Of a stretch of 64,000 nucleotides of DNA, positions 34,036 to 44,082 are shown in pieces (the first letter of the stretch is position 1; every line of letters starts with the position of its first letter). Source of the DNA: Pelosinus sp. GTDB lineage: Bacteria > Bacillota > Negativicutes > DSM-13327. The stretch spans positions 1-64,000 of the forward strand of contig JARBUM010000005.1 in assembly GCA_029239675.1 (NCBI GenBank), read 5' to 3'. A program made the translations under genes and the position numbers. Below the pieces are notes generated by a model. The model saw only the letters and a program-made list of their open reading frames with translations, was not told the DNA's origin and searched no databases.

Positions 34036-35577
34036 TTAATGTTTAAAATGTCTTATACCTGTGAATACCATAGCAATTCCATGTTCATCAGCAGCTTCAA
34101 TTGATTCTTGGTCACGCACGGAACCACCAGGCTGAATAATTACTTTAATTCCAGCTTTTGCTACAGTATCTACGGTATCACGAAAAGGAAGAAATGCATC
34201 GGAAGCCATTACTGCACCTTTAGCATTGTCTCCAGCTTGTTCTAGTGCAATAGCAGCTGCCCCTACGCGATTCATTTGCCCTGCACCAACACCTAAAGTC
34301 TGATTATCTTTAGCAATAACAATGGCATTGGATTTTACATGCTTTACTACCTTCCAAGCAAAAAGCAGTTGTTCCCACTCTTCGCTGCTTGGCTGACTTT
34401 TTGTGACAACCTTCATATCCTGATGATTTTCAGCAACTGTATCTTTCTCTTGCACTAACATTCCACCAGAAACAGTCTTGATATCCACTTGCTTACAGCC
34501 TAATTGCAGCTTATCAGCCATTAGAAGGCGAATATTTTGTTTTTTCGTTAACAAATCCAAGGCATCTTTTGTATAACCTGGAGCAATAACTGCTTCAGCA
34601 AATAATTTGCTAATTTGCACAGCTGTTGCTACATCTACCTCTCGATTCAAACCAATAATCCCACCAAAGGCAGATACAGGATCAGCCTGGTAAGCTTTAC
34701 CATAGGCTTCTGCTAAATCAATACCCACTCCTGTTCCGCAGGGATTGGTATGTTTTATAATGGTAGCTGCCGGCTTCTCAAATTCAGCTACAATATTATA
34801 AGCAGATTCTATATCCACAATATTATTAAAAGACAATTCCTTGCCATGAAGCTGCTGGGCATTTGCTACGCCCACACCAACAACATTTTTTTCACGATAA
34901 AAGGCTGCATGTTGCTGAGGATTTTCTCCATACCGCAGAGGCTGAACTTTTTCATAAACTAAATGTACTGTGTCAGGAAATTCCCCTTCTCCTAACTGAC
35001 TAGCTAAATAATTTGCAATGCAAGCATCATATTCAGCAGTATGATGAAAAGCTTCCTTTGCTAAAGCCATACGATAGGCTGGCAAAATATCTCCTTCTTG
35101 AGCTAATTGATTCAAAATATCATTATAGCGTGCTGGATTTACTACTACTGATACATACTCAAAATTTTTCGATGCTGCCCGAATCATAGCCGGTCCACCA
35201 ATATCAATATTTTCTACTGCATCCTCCAAGGATACATTAGGACGTTCTATGGTTTGACGAAATGGATACAAATTGACAACCACAATATCAATGGCTAAAA
35301 TATGATGTTTCTCCATGGCTTCTACATGATCTTTATTATCCCGAACGGCTAAGATTCCACCATGAATATAGGGATTTAATGTTTTCACTCGTCCATCCAT
35401 AATTTCAGGAAAGCCAGTAATATCACTAACATATTTGACAGGTATTCCAGCTTCTTTCAATGTTTTCATGGTACCGCCAGTAGAGATAATCTCTACACCA
35501 TAACTGTGTAATTGCTCGGCAAATTCAACAATTCCAGTTTTATCAGAGACGCTAATAAGTGCACGCTTGATGTTCAT
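34036..35577 (-). CDS. purH: Bifunctional AICAR transformylase/IMP cyclohydrolase
   Basis: A 513-residue enzyme catalysing the last two steps to IMP. The N-terminal IMP cyclohydrolase domain (about 1-195) has [27 protein letters not shown], and [15 protein letters not shown]. The C-terminal transformylase has [44 protein letters not shown] and [24 protein letters not shown] precedes ATG. Confidence 0.97.
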   Translation of the reverse strand: MNIKRALISVSDKTGIVEFAEQLHSYGVEIISTGGTMKTLKEAGIPVKYVSDITGFPEIMDGRVKTLNPYIHGGILAVRDNKDHVEAMEKHHILAIDIVVVNLYPFRQTIERPNVSLEDAVENIDIGGPAMIRAASKNFEYVSVVVNPARYNDILNQLAQEGDILPAYRMALAKEAFHHTAEYDACIANYLASQLGEGEFPDTVHLVYEKVQPLRYGENPQQHAAFYREKNVVGVGVANAQQLHGKELSFNNIVDIESAYNIVAEFEKPAATIIKHTNPCGTGVGIDLAEAYGKAYQADPVSAFGGIIGLNREVDVATAVQISKLFAEAVIAPGYTKDALDLLTKKQNIRLLMADKLQLGCKQVDIKTVSGGMLVQEKDTVAENHQDMKVVTKSQPSSEEWEQLLFAWKVVKHVKSNAIVIAKDNQTLGVGAGQMNRVGAAAIALEQAGDNAKGAVMASDAFLPFRDTVDTVAKAGIKVIIQPGGSVRDQESIEAADEHGIAMVFTGIRHFKH

Positions 35578-35596
35578 TTTTATTCCTCACTTGTAG

Positions 35597-36205
35597 CTAT
35601 ATAATTTTTACATTCCGGCCCTCTATACAAAGACGCTGCTCACAATACAGACGGATTGCTTGAGGGTATAACTCATGTTCTACTGCTAAAATACGACCGC
35701 TCAAACTCTCTACCGTATCATCAGCAAGTATAGGCACAGCTTGTTGCATAATAATTGGACCTGTGTCCATACCTTCATCCACAAAGTGTATGGTACAGCC
35801 AGATACTTTAGCTCCATAGGCAATCGCTTGTTCATGAGCATTCAATCCAGGAAAAGCTGGTAGCAAGGATGGATGAATATTCATTATACTTCCCGAGAAA
35901 AGATTAACGAAATACTTACTTAAAATACGCATAAATCCTGCCAATACCACTAATTTTATATTATATAAAGTAAGCTGTTGGGCAATAGCTGCTTCAAACT
36001 CTTGTTTCGAATTGAAATTCTTGCGTTCAATGCATACTGCTGGAATTCCCTTATTGACTGCATGTTCTAGTACCTTGGCATTAGCCTTATCACTGATCAC
36101 TAGGCCAATTTTTGCACGAAGCTGCCCAGCATCAATGCTGTTACAAATGGCCTGCATATTGCTTCCCCGCCCAGAAGCCAATATACCCAATACGGTTTCA
36201 CTCAC
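35597..36205 (-). CDS. purN: Phosphoribosylglycinamide formyltransferase
   Basis: A 202-residue 10-formyl-THF-dependent GAR transformylase. Motifs: [21 protein letters not shown], the catalytic [12 protein letters not shown] and [15 protein letters not shown]. The start is taken as GTG 36205 ([12 protein letters not shown]), about eight bases after AAGGTGG and overlapping the purM stop; TTG 36208 is an alternative, while GTG 36217 lies inside the ribosome site. Confidence 0.95.
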   Translation of the reverse strand: MSETVLGILASGRGSNMQAICNSIDAGQLRAKIGLVISDKANAKVLEHAVNKGIPAVCIERKNFNSKQEFEAAIAQQLTLYNIKLVVLAGFMRILSKYFVNLFSGSIMNIHPSLLPAFPGLNAHEQAIAYGAKVSGCTIHFVDEGMDTGPIIMQQAVPILADDTVESLSGRILAVEHELYPQAIRLYCEQRLCIEGRNVKII

Positions 36206-37247
36206 CAAAGATGCCACCTTTCAGTACAGTCTCTTTGGTTCCCTGGGTTACTTGGCCAATTACATAAGATGCTTCTCCCCTTGCAGTAAGGTCATCTTGA
36301 ACCTTTTGGACCTCAGATGGAGGAACAACCAGTATCATACCAAGCCCCATATTGAAAGTTCGATACATTTCACTCCAAGCCACATTACCCCACTGTTGCA
36401 ATAACGCAAACACAGGAGGTTTGGGCCAACTTTGCGTATCTACTTCTACACCGCAGCCATCTGGCAGTACACGAGGAATATTTTCGTAAAAACCGCCTCC
36501 CGTAATGTGTACCATACCTTTTATCTCAAACTTTTCGATTAAAGGTAAACAAGCCTTGGGATATAACTTAGTAGGAATTAATAATTCTTCGCCTAATGTC
36601 TTCCCTAATTCAGGAATAAATTGATTTATATCCATTTCTTTTATATCAAAACAAATTTTTCTGACTAAAGAGTAGCCATTGGAATGTAAGCCACTGGAAG
36701 GTAAGCCAATGAGAACATCTCCAGGCTGTATGCTTTGCCCAGTAATTAATTTAGAGCGCTCTGCAACACCTACGGCAAAACCACCAATATCATATTCCCC
36801 ATTTTTATAGAAACTTGCCATTTCTGCTGTTTCGCCACCAATTAGAGAACATCCAGATTCGAGACAAGCTCCAGCAATACCGCTAACAATGGCTGCCACT
36901 TGTTCGGGCGCTAATTTACCCACTGCTAAATAATCCAAGAAAAATAAAGGCTCAGCACCTTGCACCAAAATATCATTTACACACATTGCCACTGCATCCT
37001 GACCAATGGTGTCATGTTTATCAGCCATAAAGGCAATACATAATTTCGTACCTACACCATCTGTCCCAGATACTAATACTGGCTGGCGATATTTGGCAAC
37101 ATCTAGAGCAAACAGACCGCCAAAACCACCAATATCTCCTAACACTTCAGGCCGATAAGTCGACCTAACATGTTTTTTCATTAAATCAACCGCTTTATTA
37201 CCAGCATCAATGTCTACGCCAGCATCACGATATGTTAATTGACTCAT
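36198..37247 (-). CDS. purM: Phosphoribosylformylglycinamidine cyclo-ligase (AIRS)
   Basis: A 349-residue PurM-fold ATPase forming AIR. Motifs: [60 protein letters not shown] and [28 protein letters not shown] precedes ATG, and its ATG overlaps the purF stop by four bases. Confidence 0.97.
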   Translation of the reverse strand: MSQLTYRDAGVDIDAGNKAVDLMKKHVRSTYRPEVLGDIGGFGGLFALDVAKYRQPVLVSGTDGVGTKLCIAFMADKHDTIGQDAVAMCVNDILVQGAEPLFFLDYLAVGKLAPEQVAAIVSGIAGACLESGCSLIGGETAEMASFYKNGEYDIGGFAVGVAERSKLITGQSIQPGDVLIGLPSSGLHSNGYSLVRKICFDIKEMDINQFIPELGKTLGEELLIPTKLYPKACLPLIEKFEIKGMVHITGGGFYENIPRVLPDGCGVEVDTQSWPKPPVFALLQQWGNVAWSEMYRTFNMGLGMILVVPPSEVQKVQDDLTARGEASYVIGQVTQGTKETVLKGGIFGE

Positions 37248-38689
37248 AAAGGACCCTCCTGTTCAAACACGTACTTGCTGCCACCACAACCTTGCTCACA
37301 AGACATAGGCATACTACCGGGATATTCTGAATTAAAGCAGGCATAACACATTTTTTTGTCTTGTGCTGTTTTAAGAGAGGTAGCTAATCCTTCTATAGTA
37401 AGGTAATGCAAGGAATCAGCACCAATAAATTCTCGTATTTCTTCTATACTCTTTGTCGCCGCAATAAGTTCTTTGCGCACTGACGTATCGATTCCATAAT
37501 AACAAGGGTAAATAATTGGCGGCGAGCTGACACACATATGAACAGCAGTAGCTCCAGCCTCACGAATCATTCGTACGATTTTGCCACTGGTTGTACCACG
37601 CACAATAGAGTCATCCACCATAATAACGGATTTACCTTTTACTACAGACTTTATAGCATTTAATTTAATTTTTACGCTTCTGTCTCGATCCTTTTGGTCT
37701 GGTTGAATAAAAGTACGGCCGATGTAGCGATTCTTTATCAAGCCTTCTGCAAAAAGAATTCCTGATTCATGACTAAAGCCAAGCGCAGCTGTTGTTCCTG
37801 AGTCGGGTACGGAAATAACAAGATCAGCACTCAGGCCACTTTGACGCGCCAATGCTCGTCCCATTTCAAACCTAGCTTGATACACACTTTGCCCATCAAT
37901 AATGCTATCTGGACGAGCAAAATAAATATACTCAAATACACATAGAGCCTGATTGGCATTATCACCAAAACGTTCTGAAGATAGTCCCTTGTTATCAATG
38001 ATAACCATTTCACCTGGTTCCACATCTCTTAGAAATTCTGCATCTACAGTATCCAAAGCACAGGATTCGGAAGAGATAACAAATCCATCTTTCACTTTAC
38101 CAATGCACAATGGACGAAGTCCATGAGGATCACGCACACCAATCAGTTTTTCTTCTGTCATAATGACTAAACAATAGGCACCCTCAATTTGTGATAAACT
38201 TTCTATGATTTTTTCTTCTATAGTAGCTTTACGAGAACGTGCGATCAAATTGACAATTACTTCACTATCAATGGTAGTCTGAAAGATACTACCCTGTTCT
38301 TCCATTTTCTCGCGTAAAGATCGTGCATTTGTCAAATTCCCATTATGAGCTAAACTAATGTGTCCACCAGAATATTTAACCTTTAAGGGCTGAGTATTCA
38401 TCAGTGAACTAGAACCTGTAGTTGAATAACGGACATGCCCTATGCCGATGTGCTGATCTGGTAGATCCGGTAACTGGTGGCGAAAAACTTCACCGACTAG
38501 CCCCATCCCCCTAGATACATCCATCCAAGAACCATTGGTTACTGCAATACCTGCACTTTCTTGACCACGGTGCTGCAGTGCATATAACCCCCAATAGGTA
38601 TTTAATGCTACATTGTTTTGGTGAGAATATATACCGAATACTCCGCACTCTTCTTCCATTTTATCAACTTCTAGGGGTTGGTTGATCAT
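37244..38689 (-). CDS. purF: Amidophosphoribosyltransferase (glutamine PRPP)
   Basis: A 481-residue enzyme for the first committed step, PRPP plus glutamine to phosphoribosylamine. An 14-residue propeptide precedes the nucleophile Cys-15 ([10 protein letters not shown]), as in the B. subtilis type that is processed. The glutaminase has [12 protein letters not shown] and GHVRYSTTG. The PRPP site is [16 protein letters not shown]. Cysteines in [11 protein letters not shown] and SCEQGCGG fit the [4Fe-4S] site. It is translationally coupled to purC upstream by an ATGA overlap. Confidence 0.97.
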   Translation of the reverse strand: MINQPLEVDKMEEECGVFGIYSHQNNVALNTYWGLYALQHRGQESAGIAVTNGSWMDVSRGMGLVGEVFRHQLPDLPDQHIGIGHVRYSTTGSSSLMNTQPLKVKYSGGHISLAHNGNLTNARSLREKMEEQGSIFQTTIDSEVIVNLIARSRKATIEEKIIESLSQIEGAYCLVIMTEEKLIGVRDPHGLRPLCIGKVKDGFVISSESCALDTVDAEFLRDVEPGEMVIIDNKGLSSERFGDNANQALCVFEYIYFARPDSIIDGQSVYQARFEMGRALARQSGLSADLVISVPDSGTTAALGFSHESGILFAEGLIKNRYIGRTFIQPDQKDRDRSVKIKLNAIKSVVKGKSVIMVDDSIVRGTTSGKIVRMIREAGATAVHMCVSSPPIIYPCYYGIDTSVRKELIAATKSIEEIREFIGADSLHYLTIEGLATSLKTAQDKKMCYACFNSEYPGSMPMSCEQGCGGSKYVFEQEGPL

Positions 38690-39396
38690 GCTTTTTCACC
38701 TGTCAGACGAAATAATATTTCTTTATAGGCATCTTCTACGTTGCCAAGGTCACGACGAAATCTATCTTTATCTAGTTTTTCTCCTGTTTCACTGTCCCAA
38801 AAACGACAAGTGTCTGGTGAAATCTCATCACCTAACAATACTTGACCCTTGTGAATACCAAATTCCAGTTTAAAATCAATTAACTCTATTTTCTTTTCTT
38901 GTAAATAGCCTGTTAAAATTTCATTAATTCGAAGAGCATAGTCTTCTAAGGTTTTAACTTGTTCTTCCGTAGCCAATTCCAGTATTTTAATGTGATACTG
39001 GTTAATCAAAGGATCACCAAGATCATCATTTTTATAATACATTTCCACGATTGGTGCAGGAAGTTTTCTCCCTTCTTCCCAACCAATACGTTTTGCTAAG
39101 CTACCTGCTGCAATATTACGTACTACTACTTCTACGGGCAGAATTTTTAAAGACTTAACCAATTGCTCCCGTTCACTTACCATTTTGATAAAGTGATGAG
39201 GAATGCCATTTTGTCCTAGTAAATTAAAGAAGAAGGTAGTAATTTTATTATTGAGTACTCCCTTACTTTCAATGGTACCTTTTTTCAGGCCATTAAAAGC
39301 AGTCGCATCATCTTTGTAATACACTAACAACTCATCTGCCACATCAGTACTATAGATCCTTTTTGCTTTTCCTTCATATATTGGTTGCTTTTCCAT
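38686..39396 (-). CDS. purC: Phosphoribosylaminoimidazole-succinocarboxamide synthase (SAICAR synthetase)
   Basis: A 236-residue ligase joining CAIR and aspartate. Motifs: [53 protein letters not shown] and [20 protein letters not shown] lies before ATG 39396. purE lies 27 bases upstream. Confidence 0.97.
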   Translation of the reverse strand: MEKQPIYEGKAKRIYSTDVADELLVYYKDDATAFNGLKKGTIESKGVLNNKITTFFFNLLGQNGIPHHFIKMVSEREQLVKSLKILPVEVVVRNIAAGSLAKRIGWEEGRKLPAPIVEMYYKNDDLGDPLINQYHIKILELATEEQVKTLEDYALRINEILTGYLQEKKIELIDFKLEFGIHKGQVLLGDEISPDTCRFWDSETGEKLDKDRFRRDLGNVEDAYKEILFRLTGEKA

Positions 39397-39423
39397 AATT
39401 AAAACCCTCCTAAATTTTTTATC

Positions 39424-39909
39424 CTATAACTTAGCTGAAAGTCTAGCGGCCTTCATTTCTACTTCTTCGGCCATCATTTTGCGACTTTCTCCTAGTTTCT
39501 TAACTAATTCATTATGCTTACCAGCCATAATCTGTACCGCAAAAATAGCGGCATTTTTGGCACCATTCACAGCCATAGTAGCGACTGGAATTCCAGCAGG
39601 CATCTGCACAATACTAAGAAGTGCATCAAGACCATTTAAACAAGTGCTGTTAATGGGTATTCCAATTACTGGCAAGGTTGTATATGCCGCAATCACCCCA
39701 GGCAAATGAGCCGCGGCTCCAGCGGCAGCAATAATCACCTCAACACCCCGTTCCCGTGCTCCTGCTGCAAATTCATGAACTTTATCAGGTGTACGATGGG
39801 CTGAAGCCACAACTACTTCCGTAGTTACACCAAAATCAGTTAACACATCAACGGCTGGCTGTACAACAGACCAATCAGAATCACTTCCCATAATAATTGC
39901 TACTTTCAT
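39424..39909 (-). CDS. purE: N5-carboxyaminoimidazole ribonucleotide mutase
   Basis: A 161-residue class I PurE. Motifs: IIMGSDSDWSVV, SAHRTPDKV, IIAAAGAAAHLPGVIAA, and GLDALLSIVQMPAGIPVAT. Its N5-CAIR substrate would need PurK, which is not in this window. AGGAGG precedes ATG. It is the first enzyme gene after the permease and an intervening hairpin. purL, purQ, purS and purB are also absent from this operon segment. Confidence 0.97.
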   Translation of the reverse strand: MKVAIIMGSDSDWSVVQPAVDVLTDFGVTTEVVVASAHRTPDKVHEFAAGARERGVEVIIAAAGAAAHLPGVIAAYTTLPVIGIPINSTCLNGLDALLSIVQMPAGIPVATMAVNGAKNAAIFAVQIMAGKHNELVKKLGESRKMMAEEVEMKAARLSAKL

Positions 39910-40008
39910 AAAGTTCCTCCTTTTTCTTTCCTTTGATATAAATCTATAAAAGCTCTAAATACCTTATCAGTATCAGAGAATAGAATGCAAATTCAATCTA
40001 TATTAATG

Positions 40009-40047
40009 GTAAACCCAGATACTTTTTCTTTTAGTATCTGGGTTTAC
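40009..40047 (-). terminator. Hairpin between the purine permease and purE
   Basis: A perfect 15-bp stem, GTAAACCCAGATACT (40009-40023) with 40033-40047. There is no T run on the minus strand, so it probably causes partial termination or RNA processing within the operon rather than a full stop. Confidence 0.6.
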
Positions 40048-40055
40048 TACTTTAT

Positions 40056-41423
40056 CTAAGCAAGAAAGGCTAAACGTACAACAACTAAAACAGCTAATAT
40101 ATATACGATCCAATGAACCTCACGACCACGACCTGTAATTAATTTTAATAATGGATATAAAACCAAGCCAAAAGAAATACCATTTGCAATGCTATAAGTA
40201 AAAGGCATCATAATAATTGTCATGAAAGCTGGCATCGCCTCTGTAAAATCAGCGAAATCAATATGTTTTACACTTTCCATCATTAGAGAACCTACAATGA
40301 TAAGAGCCGGCGCTGTGGCAGCATCAGGAATCAGGCCAACGATAGGAGTAAAGAATAAAGCCAGCAGGAACATACCGCCACAGACAACAGCAGTTAAGCC
40401 TGTGCGACCACCTGCACCAACACCAGCAGCACTTTCTACAAAGGCAGTAATGGTACTTGTTCCTAAAACAGCACCAAGACTAACACCGGTAGCATCTACC
40501 AGCATGGCTTTGCCAATACCAGGAATCTTACCATCCTTGTTCATTAGACCAGCTTTACTGGTTGTACCAACTAATGTTCCCATTGTGTCAAATAACTCAA
40601 CAAAGGTAAATGTGAATATAATGGTTGTTAGGCCCATACTAATTGCACCAGGAATATCAAGGGCAAAAAAAGCATTGTTACTAAAATCAGGAATAGCGAC
40701 AGGAACAAAACCTGATGGAACATTTACAACCCCCATTGCAATACCAACAAGAGTACTGATGAGAATTCCGAATAACATAGCACCTTTGACTTTACGTGCC
40801 ATTAAAATACTAATGAAAATTAGACCAAAAACAGCTAATAAGACATGTTTATCCGCTAGTTTTCCTAGTTCTATAATTGTCTCAAAGGACAGTGGTGAAC
40901 CATTACCCTTGGCAGCAACAATTTTTTCTAAAGTAGGTTGAATTAAGGATAGCCGAATATTCATAATGCCTGAAAGCTTCAATCCAATAATGGTAATAAA
41001 GAGGCCAATCCCAACGGTAATCGCATGTTTTAAAGAATTAGGCATGCCTTCAATTAAAAGTTGGCGAACTTGGGTTAATGTTAAAATTAAGAATATAATA
41101 CCGGAAATAAATACAGCTCCTAAAGCCACTTGCCAAGGAATACCCATACCAATAACAACTGTAAAAGCATAAAAAGCATTTAGTCCCATACCAGGTGCTA
41201 GAGCGATAGGATAATTCACAAATAACCCCATCATCATTGTAACTGCCGCAGAACCAATAGCCGTAGCAAGTAGAACCGCATTCTTATCCATCCCAGCAGA
41301 TCCTAAAATGCTAGGATTAACAAATAATATATATGCCATTGTCATAAATGTAGTAATACCAGCCATTACCTCCGTTTGTACGTTGGTATTACGTTCACTT
41401 AATTTAAATAATTTTTCTAACAT
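40056..41423 (-). CDS. NCS2-family purine permease (AzgA/PbuG group)
   Basis: A 455-residue inner-membrane nucleobase:proton symporter. Motifs: TEVMAGITTFMTMAYILFVN, GLFVNYPIALAPGMGLNAFYAF, FTFVELFDTMGTLVG and GTSTITAFVESAAGVGAGGRTGL, characteristic of the hypoxanthine/guanine (AzgA) group. GAAGGAGA precedes ATG 41423. As the first gene behind a guanine-PRPP tandem riboswitch, it likely imports guanine or hypoxanthine. It heads the pur operon. Confidence 0.92.
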   Translation of the reverse strand: MLEKLFKLSERNTNVQTEVMAGITTFMTMAYILFVNPSILGSAGMDKNAVLLATAIGSAAVTMMMGLFVNYPIALAPGMGLNAFYAFTVVIGMGIPWQVALGAVFISGIIFLILTLTQVRQLLIEGMPNSLKHAITVGIGLFITIIGLKLSGIMNIRLSLIQPTLEKIVAAKGNGSPLSFETIIELGKLADKHVLLAVFGLIFISILMARKVKGAMLFGILISTLVGIAMGVVNVPSGFVPVAIPDFSNNAFFALDIPGAISMGLTTIIFTFTFVELFDTMGTLVGTTSKAGLMNKDGKIPGIGKAMLVDATGVSLGAVLGTSTITAFVESAAGVGAGGRTGLTAVVCGGMFLLALFFTPIVGLIPDAATAPALIIVGSLMMESVKHIDFADFTEAMPAFMTIIMMPFTYSIANGISFGLVLYPLLKLITGRGREVHWIVYILAVLVVVRLAFLA

Positions 41424-41513
41424 ATATGACTCTCCTTCAATTTATCTTTTTATTATAAAACGAATAATACAGAAGTATTCTTTTGTAATCTATTATTTAG
41501 TATCACCTCCAAA

Positions 41514-41578
41514 GTATAAAAATAACCCGGGCAGGGAAAATCGCTTCAGGTCATGAGCGAAACCTCCCCGCCCGGGTT
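41514..41578 (-). terminator. Expression-platform terminator of the tandem riboswitch
   Basis: AACCCGGGC pairs with GCCCGGGTT, an inner hairpin TCGCT...AGCGA caps it, and TTATTTTTATAC follows on the minus strand. The 5' arm overlaps the conserved CCCGGGCGGGG end of the PRPP aptamer, so aptamer folding and termination exclude each other. Confidence 0.85.
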
Positions 41579-41686
41579 TTTATCCCATCGGTGTAACACT
41601 GTCATAGTGCCTGTACCACTTGGTCACGGACCATAATATAAACAGATACTCTGTTTAGCATATGCGGAACCCTAGGTACACTTTCA
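41560..41686 (-). promoter_or_regulatory. ykkC subtype 2 riboswitch aptamer, probably PRPP-sensing
   Basis: On the minus strand the ykkC landmarks appear in order: GTACCTAGGGTTCCGC, GGTCCGTGACC, ACACCGATGGGATAAAAACC and CCCGGGCGGGGAGG. The end CCCGGGCGGGG rather than CCCGGGAGA, and the position behind a guanine aptamer before purine genes, fit the PRPP class (subtype 2b) rather than guanidine or ppGpp. PRPP should favour read-through. Confidence 0.8.
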
Positions 41687-41757
41687 CCCGTAGTCAGACA
41701 ATTTACGGTCGTCCGGTAGAAACGCTTGAGCCTTATTCTCAAAATTATACGAGCATA
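41685..41757 (-). promoter_or_regulatory. Guanine riboswitch aptamer
   Basis: The minus strand reads CTCGTATAATTTTGAG, AAGGCTCAAGCGTTTCTACC, GGACGACCGTAAATTGTC and GACTACGGG. GTTTCTACC and CCGTAAA are the purine core, and GACTA with C (not U) at the discriminator position indicates guanine rather than adenine. It ends directly against the PRPP aptamer. Confidence 0.92.
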
Positions 41758-41773
41758 TTTTCTTTACGGTTTT

Positions 41774-41802
41774 ATTTTATAGCATATAGAAACACCTGTC
41801 AA
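41774..41802 (-). promoter_or_regulatory. Promoter of the purine operon
   Basis: On the minus strand TTGACA (41797-41802) and TAAAAT (41774-41779) are separated by 17 bases, about 17 bases before the guanine aptamer. A strong sigma-A match. Confidence 0.75.
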
Positions 41803-41854
41803 TAACTATGAACATTTAAGTGCATTTTTTATTCATCGTTCGGATTTTTTAAGG

Positions 41855-42517
41855 TTATTTACGATTTATGCGTTTTCCTTTTCCCATTATTTTACCAATA
41901 ATGACAACAAGCAACCCACAAAATCCAGAAATAATGTTTTTAAGCCATAAGTATGAATTCATTAATTGAACTATGTAGTAATCTGACAAAATCATATGGG
42001 CGGCTGTCCACCCTAAAAAAAATGAGCCAAAGATGATGATAATCGGCCATTTTTGAATTAACTTGCATACAAAATTACTGCCCCAAATAATAATCGGAAT
42101 GCTGACAACTAAACTAATAATCACTAAGCCTATATTCCCCTGCGCTACTCCAATGATGGCAATTACATTATCAAGGCTCATGACAAAATCAGCAGTTATA
42201 ATGGTTTTAATGGCCCCGTTTAAACTCTTCTTCCCCTCTAAACGCTCGCAATCCTTTTGATCTGCCACGAGCTTGATTGCAATCCATAACAACATTAATC
42301 CAGCCAGTATTTGTAGATAAGGTATTTTTAGTAGGAATACTGCAATAAAGGTTAATCCAATTCTAAGGATAATAGCACCAAAGCAGCCCCACACCATAGC
42401 CTTTCTTTGCTGGGAAATGGGTAAATTACGACTAGCAAGAGCAATTACCAGAGCATTATCACCACTGAGTAAAATATTAATAATTATAATACTAAATAAA
42501 TGTAACATATACTCCAT
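41855..42517 (-). CDS. TerC-family membrane protein (YjbE type)
   Basis: A 220-residue integral membrane protein with about seven helices. Acidic metal-site motifs are NILLSGDNALVIALASR and DFVMSLDNVIAIIGVA. YjbE/TerC relatives export Mn2+ or metallate secreted enzymes. AGGCGG eight bases before supports ATG 42517. I looked for a yybP-ykoY manganese riboswitch upstream and did not find its core. Monocistronic. Confidence 0.88.
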   Translation of the reverse strand: MEYMLHLFSIIIINILLSGDNALVIALASRNLPISQQRKAMVWGCFGAIILRIGLTFIAVFLLKIPYLQILAGLMLLWIAIKLVADQKDCERLEGKKSLNGAIKTIITADFVMSLDNVIAIIGVAQGNIGLVIISLVVSIPIIIWGSNFVCKLIQKWPIIIIFGSFFLGWTAAHMILSDYYIVQLMNSYLWLKNIISGFCGLLVVIIGKIMGKGKRINRK

Positions 42518-42690
42518 CCCAGCATCCGCCTTTTCATTTGGAATTTTTAAACTAGAGGAGACAAGTTTTCTTTACCTCGTGGCCCGAATATAATGTAAGA
42601 AATTCCTTTCTTTAAAATATCACTTAGTCCAGATGTTAGTATTTCCAATATCATTTGCTACCATGTAGCTTTTAAAAAGGAGATTTTTGC

Positions 42691-43617
42691 ATGCAGCCTT
42701 ATGATGTTGTCATCATCGGTGCAGGACCTGCGGGCCTAACCTCAGCCCTCTATAGTGCTAGAAGTAAATTAAGTACACTTTATCTCGAAAACTTAGGAGT
42801 AGGCGGCCAAGTAGCTGCCACCGATGAAGTTGAAAATTATCCTGGTTTTTCTCATGGCATCAGCGGTTTCGAACTATCCCTGCAAATGGAAGAACAAGCA
42901 TTACGCTTTGGTGCAAAGCCATTACTAGCAAAAGTCCTGAGCTTAGAACTTGCAGAAAAGTATCGAATCGTTAAAACCACTAAAGGTGATTTCATCAGTA
43001 AGATTGTTATTATTGCCTCAGGTGCTACGCCAAAAGCCTTAAACTGCCCAGGCGAATTTGAGTTTCGCACTCGTGGCGTTTCTTATTGCGCTACCTGCGA
43101 CGGTCCCTTTTACGAAGAATCCAATATCATTGTCGTAGGTGGCGGCAATTCCGCAGTAGAAGAAGCCTGCTATCTTACTAAGTTTGCTAATAAAGTTAGC
43201 TTAGTACACAGAAGAGATGCACTTCGGGCAACAAAAATTATTCAAGAAAGAGCTTTAACAAACCCAAAGTTAGAATTTATCTGGAATACTATCATCCACG
43301 AAATTCAAGGAGAAAATATAGTCCAAAAAGCCATCCTTAAAAATCTGAGGACAGAAGAATTTGTTGAAATGCCAATTGATGGTATCTTTATTTATGTTGG
43401 AAATGAGCCAAACACTTCTTTTGTCAAAAACGTTATAGAGCTCACAGAAGAGGGCTATATCCAGACAGATGATTTTATGCGTACCAATATTCCAGGAATT
43501 TATGCTGTAGGCGATGTACGGCAAAAACTCTTGCGTCAAGTAGTTACTGCCGTAAGCGATGGGGCCATTGCAGCCTACCATGGAGAAAAATATATAGAAG
43601 AGCATTTTTATAAATAA
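42691..43617 (+). CDS. trxB: Thioredoxin reductase
   Basis: A 308-residue flavoprotein passing electrons from NAD(P)H to thioredoxin. FAD motif GAGPAG (residues 10-15), redox pair Cys-133/Cys-136 in YCATCDG, NAD(P) motif GGGNSAVEEA and C-terminal FAD motif YAVGDVRQKLLRQ. The nucleotide-binding patch VHRRDALRA is of the NADPH type. AAAAGGAG precedes ATG. It sits 17 bases before the thioredoxin gene and is clearly cotranscribed. Confidence 0.95.
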   Translation: MQPYDVVIIGAGPAGLTSALYSARSKLSTLYLENLGVGGQVAATDEVENYPGFSHGISGFELSLQMEEQALRFGAKPLLAKVLSLELAEKYRIVKTTKGDFISKIVIIASGATPKALNCPGEFEFRTRGVSYCATCDGPFYEESNIIVVGGGNSAVEEACYLTKFANKVSLVHRRDALRATKIIQERALTNPKLEFIWNTIIHEIQGENIVQKAILKNLRTEEFVEMPIDGIFIYVGNEPNTSFVKNVIELTEEGYIQTDDFMRTNIPGIYAVGDVRQKLLRQVVTAVSDGAIAAYHGEKYIEEHFYK

Positions 43618-43634
43618 GTCAGGGAGGTAAAACT

Positions 43635-43964
43635 ATGACTGAAGGGATCATTGATATCACTAAGGAAAATTTTAAGCAAGAAGTACTCAAAAGCCAGCTG
43701 CCAGTATTACTGGATTTTTGGGGTCCAAGATGTATTCCCTGCAAGCGACTGATGCCTATATTCGAAGAATTAGCAGCAGATTATGCAGGTAGAGTTAAGT
43801 TCTGTAAGGTAAACACTTCCGAAAATCGTAGCCTTACTCAACAATTCAATATAATGAGCATACCCACGCTACATTTTTACAAAGAAGGTACGATTAAGAA
43901 AACTGTGCGTGGCACTGTAAGCCGTGAAGAACTTGAAGAGCATCTTAAGGTAATTCTGGATTAG
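43635..43964 (+). CDS. trxA: Thioredoxin-like protein with CIPC active site
   Basis: A 109-residue thioredoxin fold with LLDFWGPRCIPCKRLMPIFE: the redox pair is Cys-33/Cys-36 but the usual WCGPC is replaced by RCIPC, and the cis-proline loop SIPTLHFY is intact. The changed dipeptide should shift redox potential or partner choice. AGGGAGG precedes ATG. It follows trxB and is probably its dedicated partner. Confidence 0.9.
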   Translation: MTEGIIDITKENFKQEVLKSQLPVLLDFWGPRCIPCKRLMPIFEELAADYAGRVKFCKVNTSENRSLTQQFNIMSIPTLHFYKEGTIKKTVRGTVSREELEEHLKVILD

Positions 43965-44027
43965 GCAACAACCTAGGGAAGGCAAGAAAATTGTCCACAG
44001 AGGACACTGAGAAGTGGCATGGTTCGT

Positions 44028-44077
44028 AAAAAAGAAGACAGCCCACAGAATTCATTCTGCCAGCTGCCTTCTTTTAC
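44028..44077. terminator. Bidirectional terminator between trxA and thiC
   Basis: AAAAGAAG and CAG arms pair with CTG and CTTCTTTT around an inner CAGAAT/ATTCTG hairpin. It serves trxA (+) and thiC (-). Confidence 0.8.
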
Positions 44078-44082
44078 ATAAT

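Noticed and set aside
40222-40941. A 239-codon open frame on the plus strand inside the purine permease gene
   Set aside because: It is antisense to clear permease motifs, has no ribosome site and a low-complexity composition typical of reversed membrane-protein codons.
42518-42690. Possible manganese (yybP-ykoY) riboswitch upstream of the TerC gene
   Set aside because: I could not find the conserved core on the minus strand.
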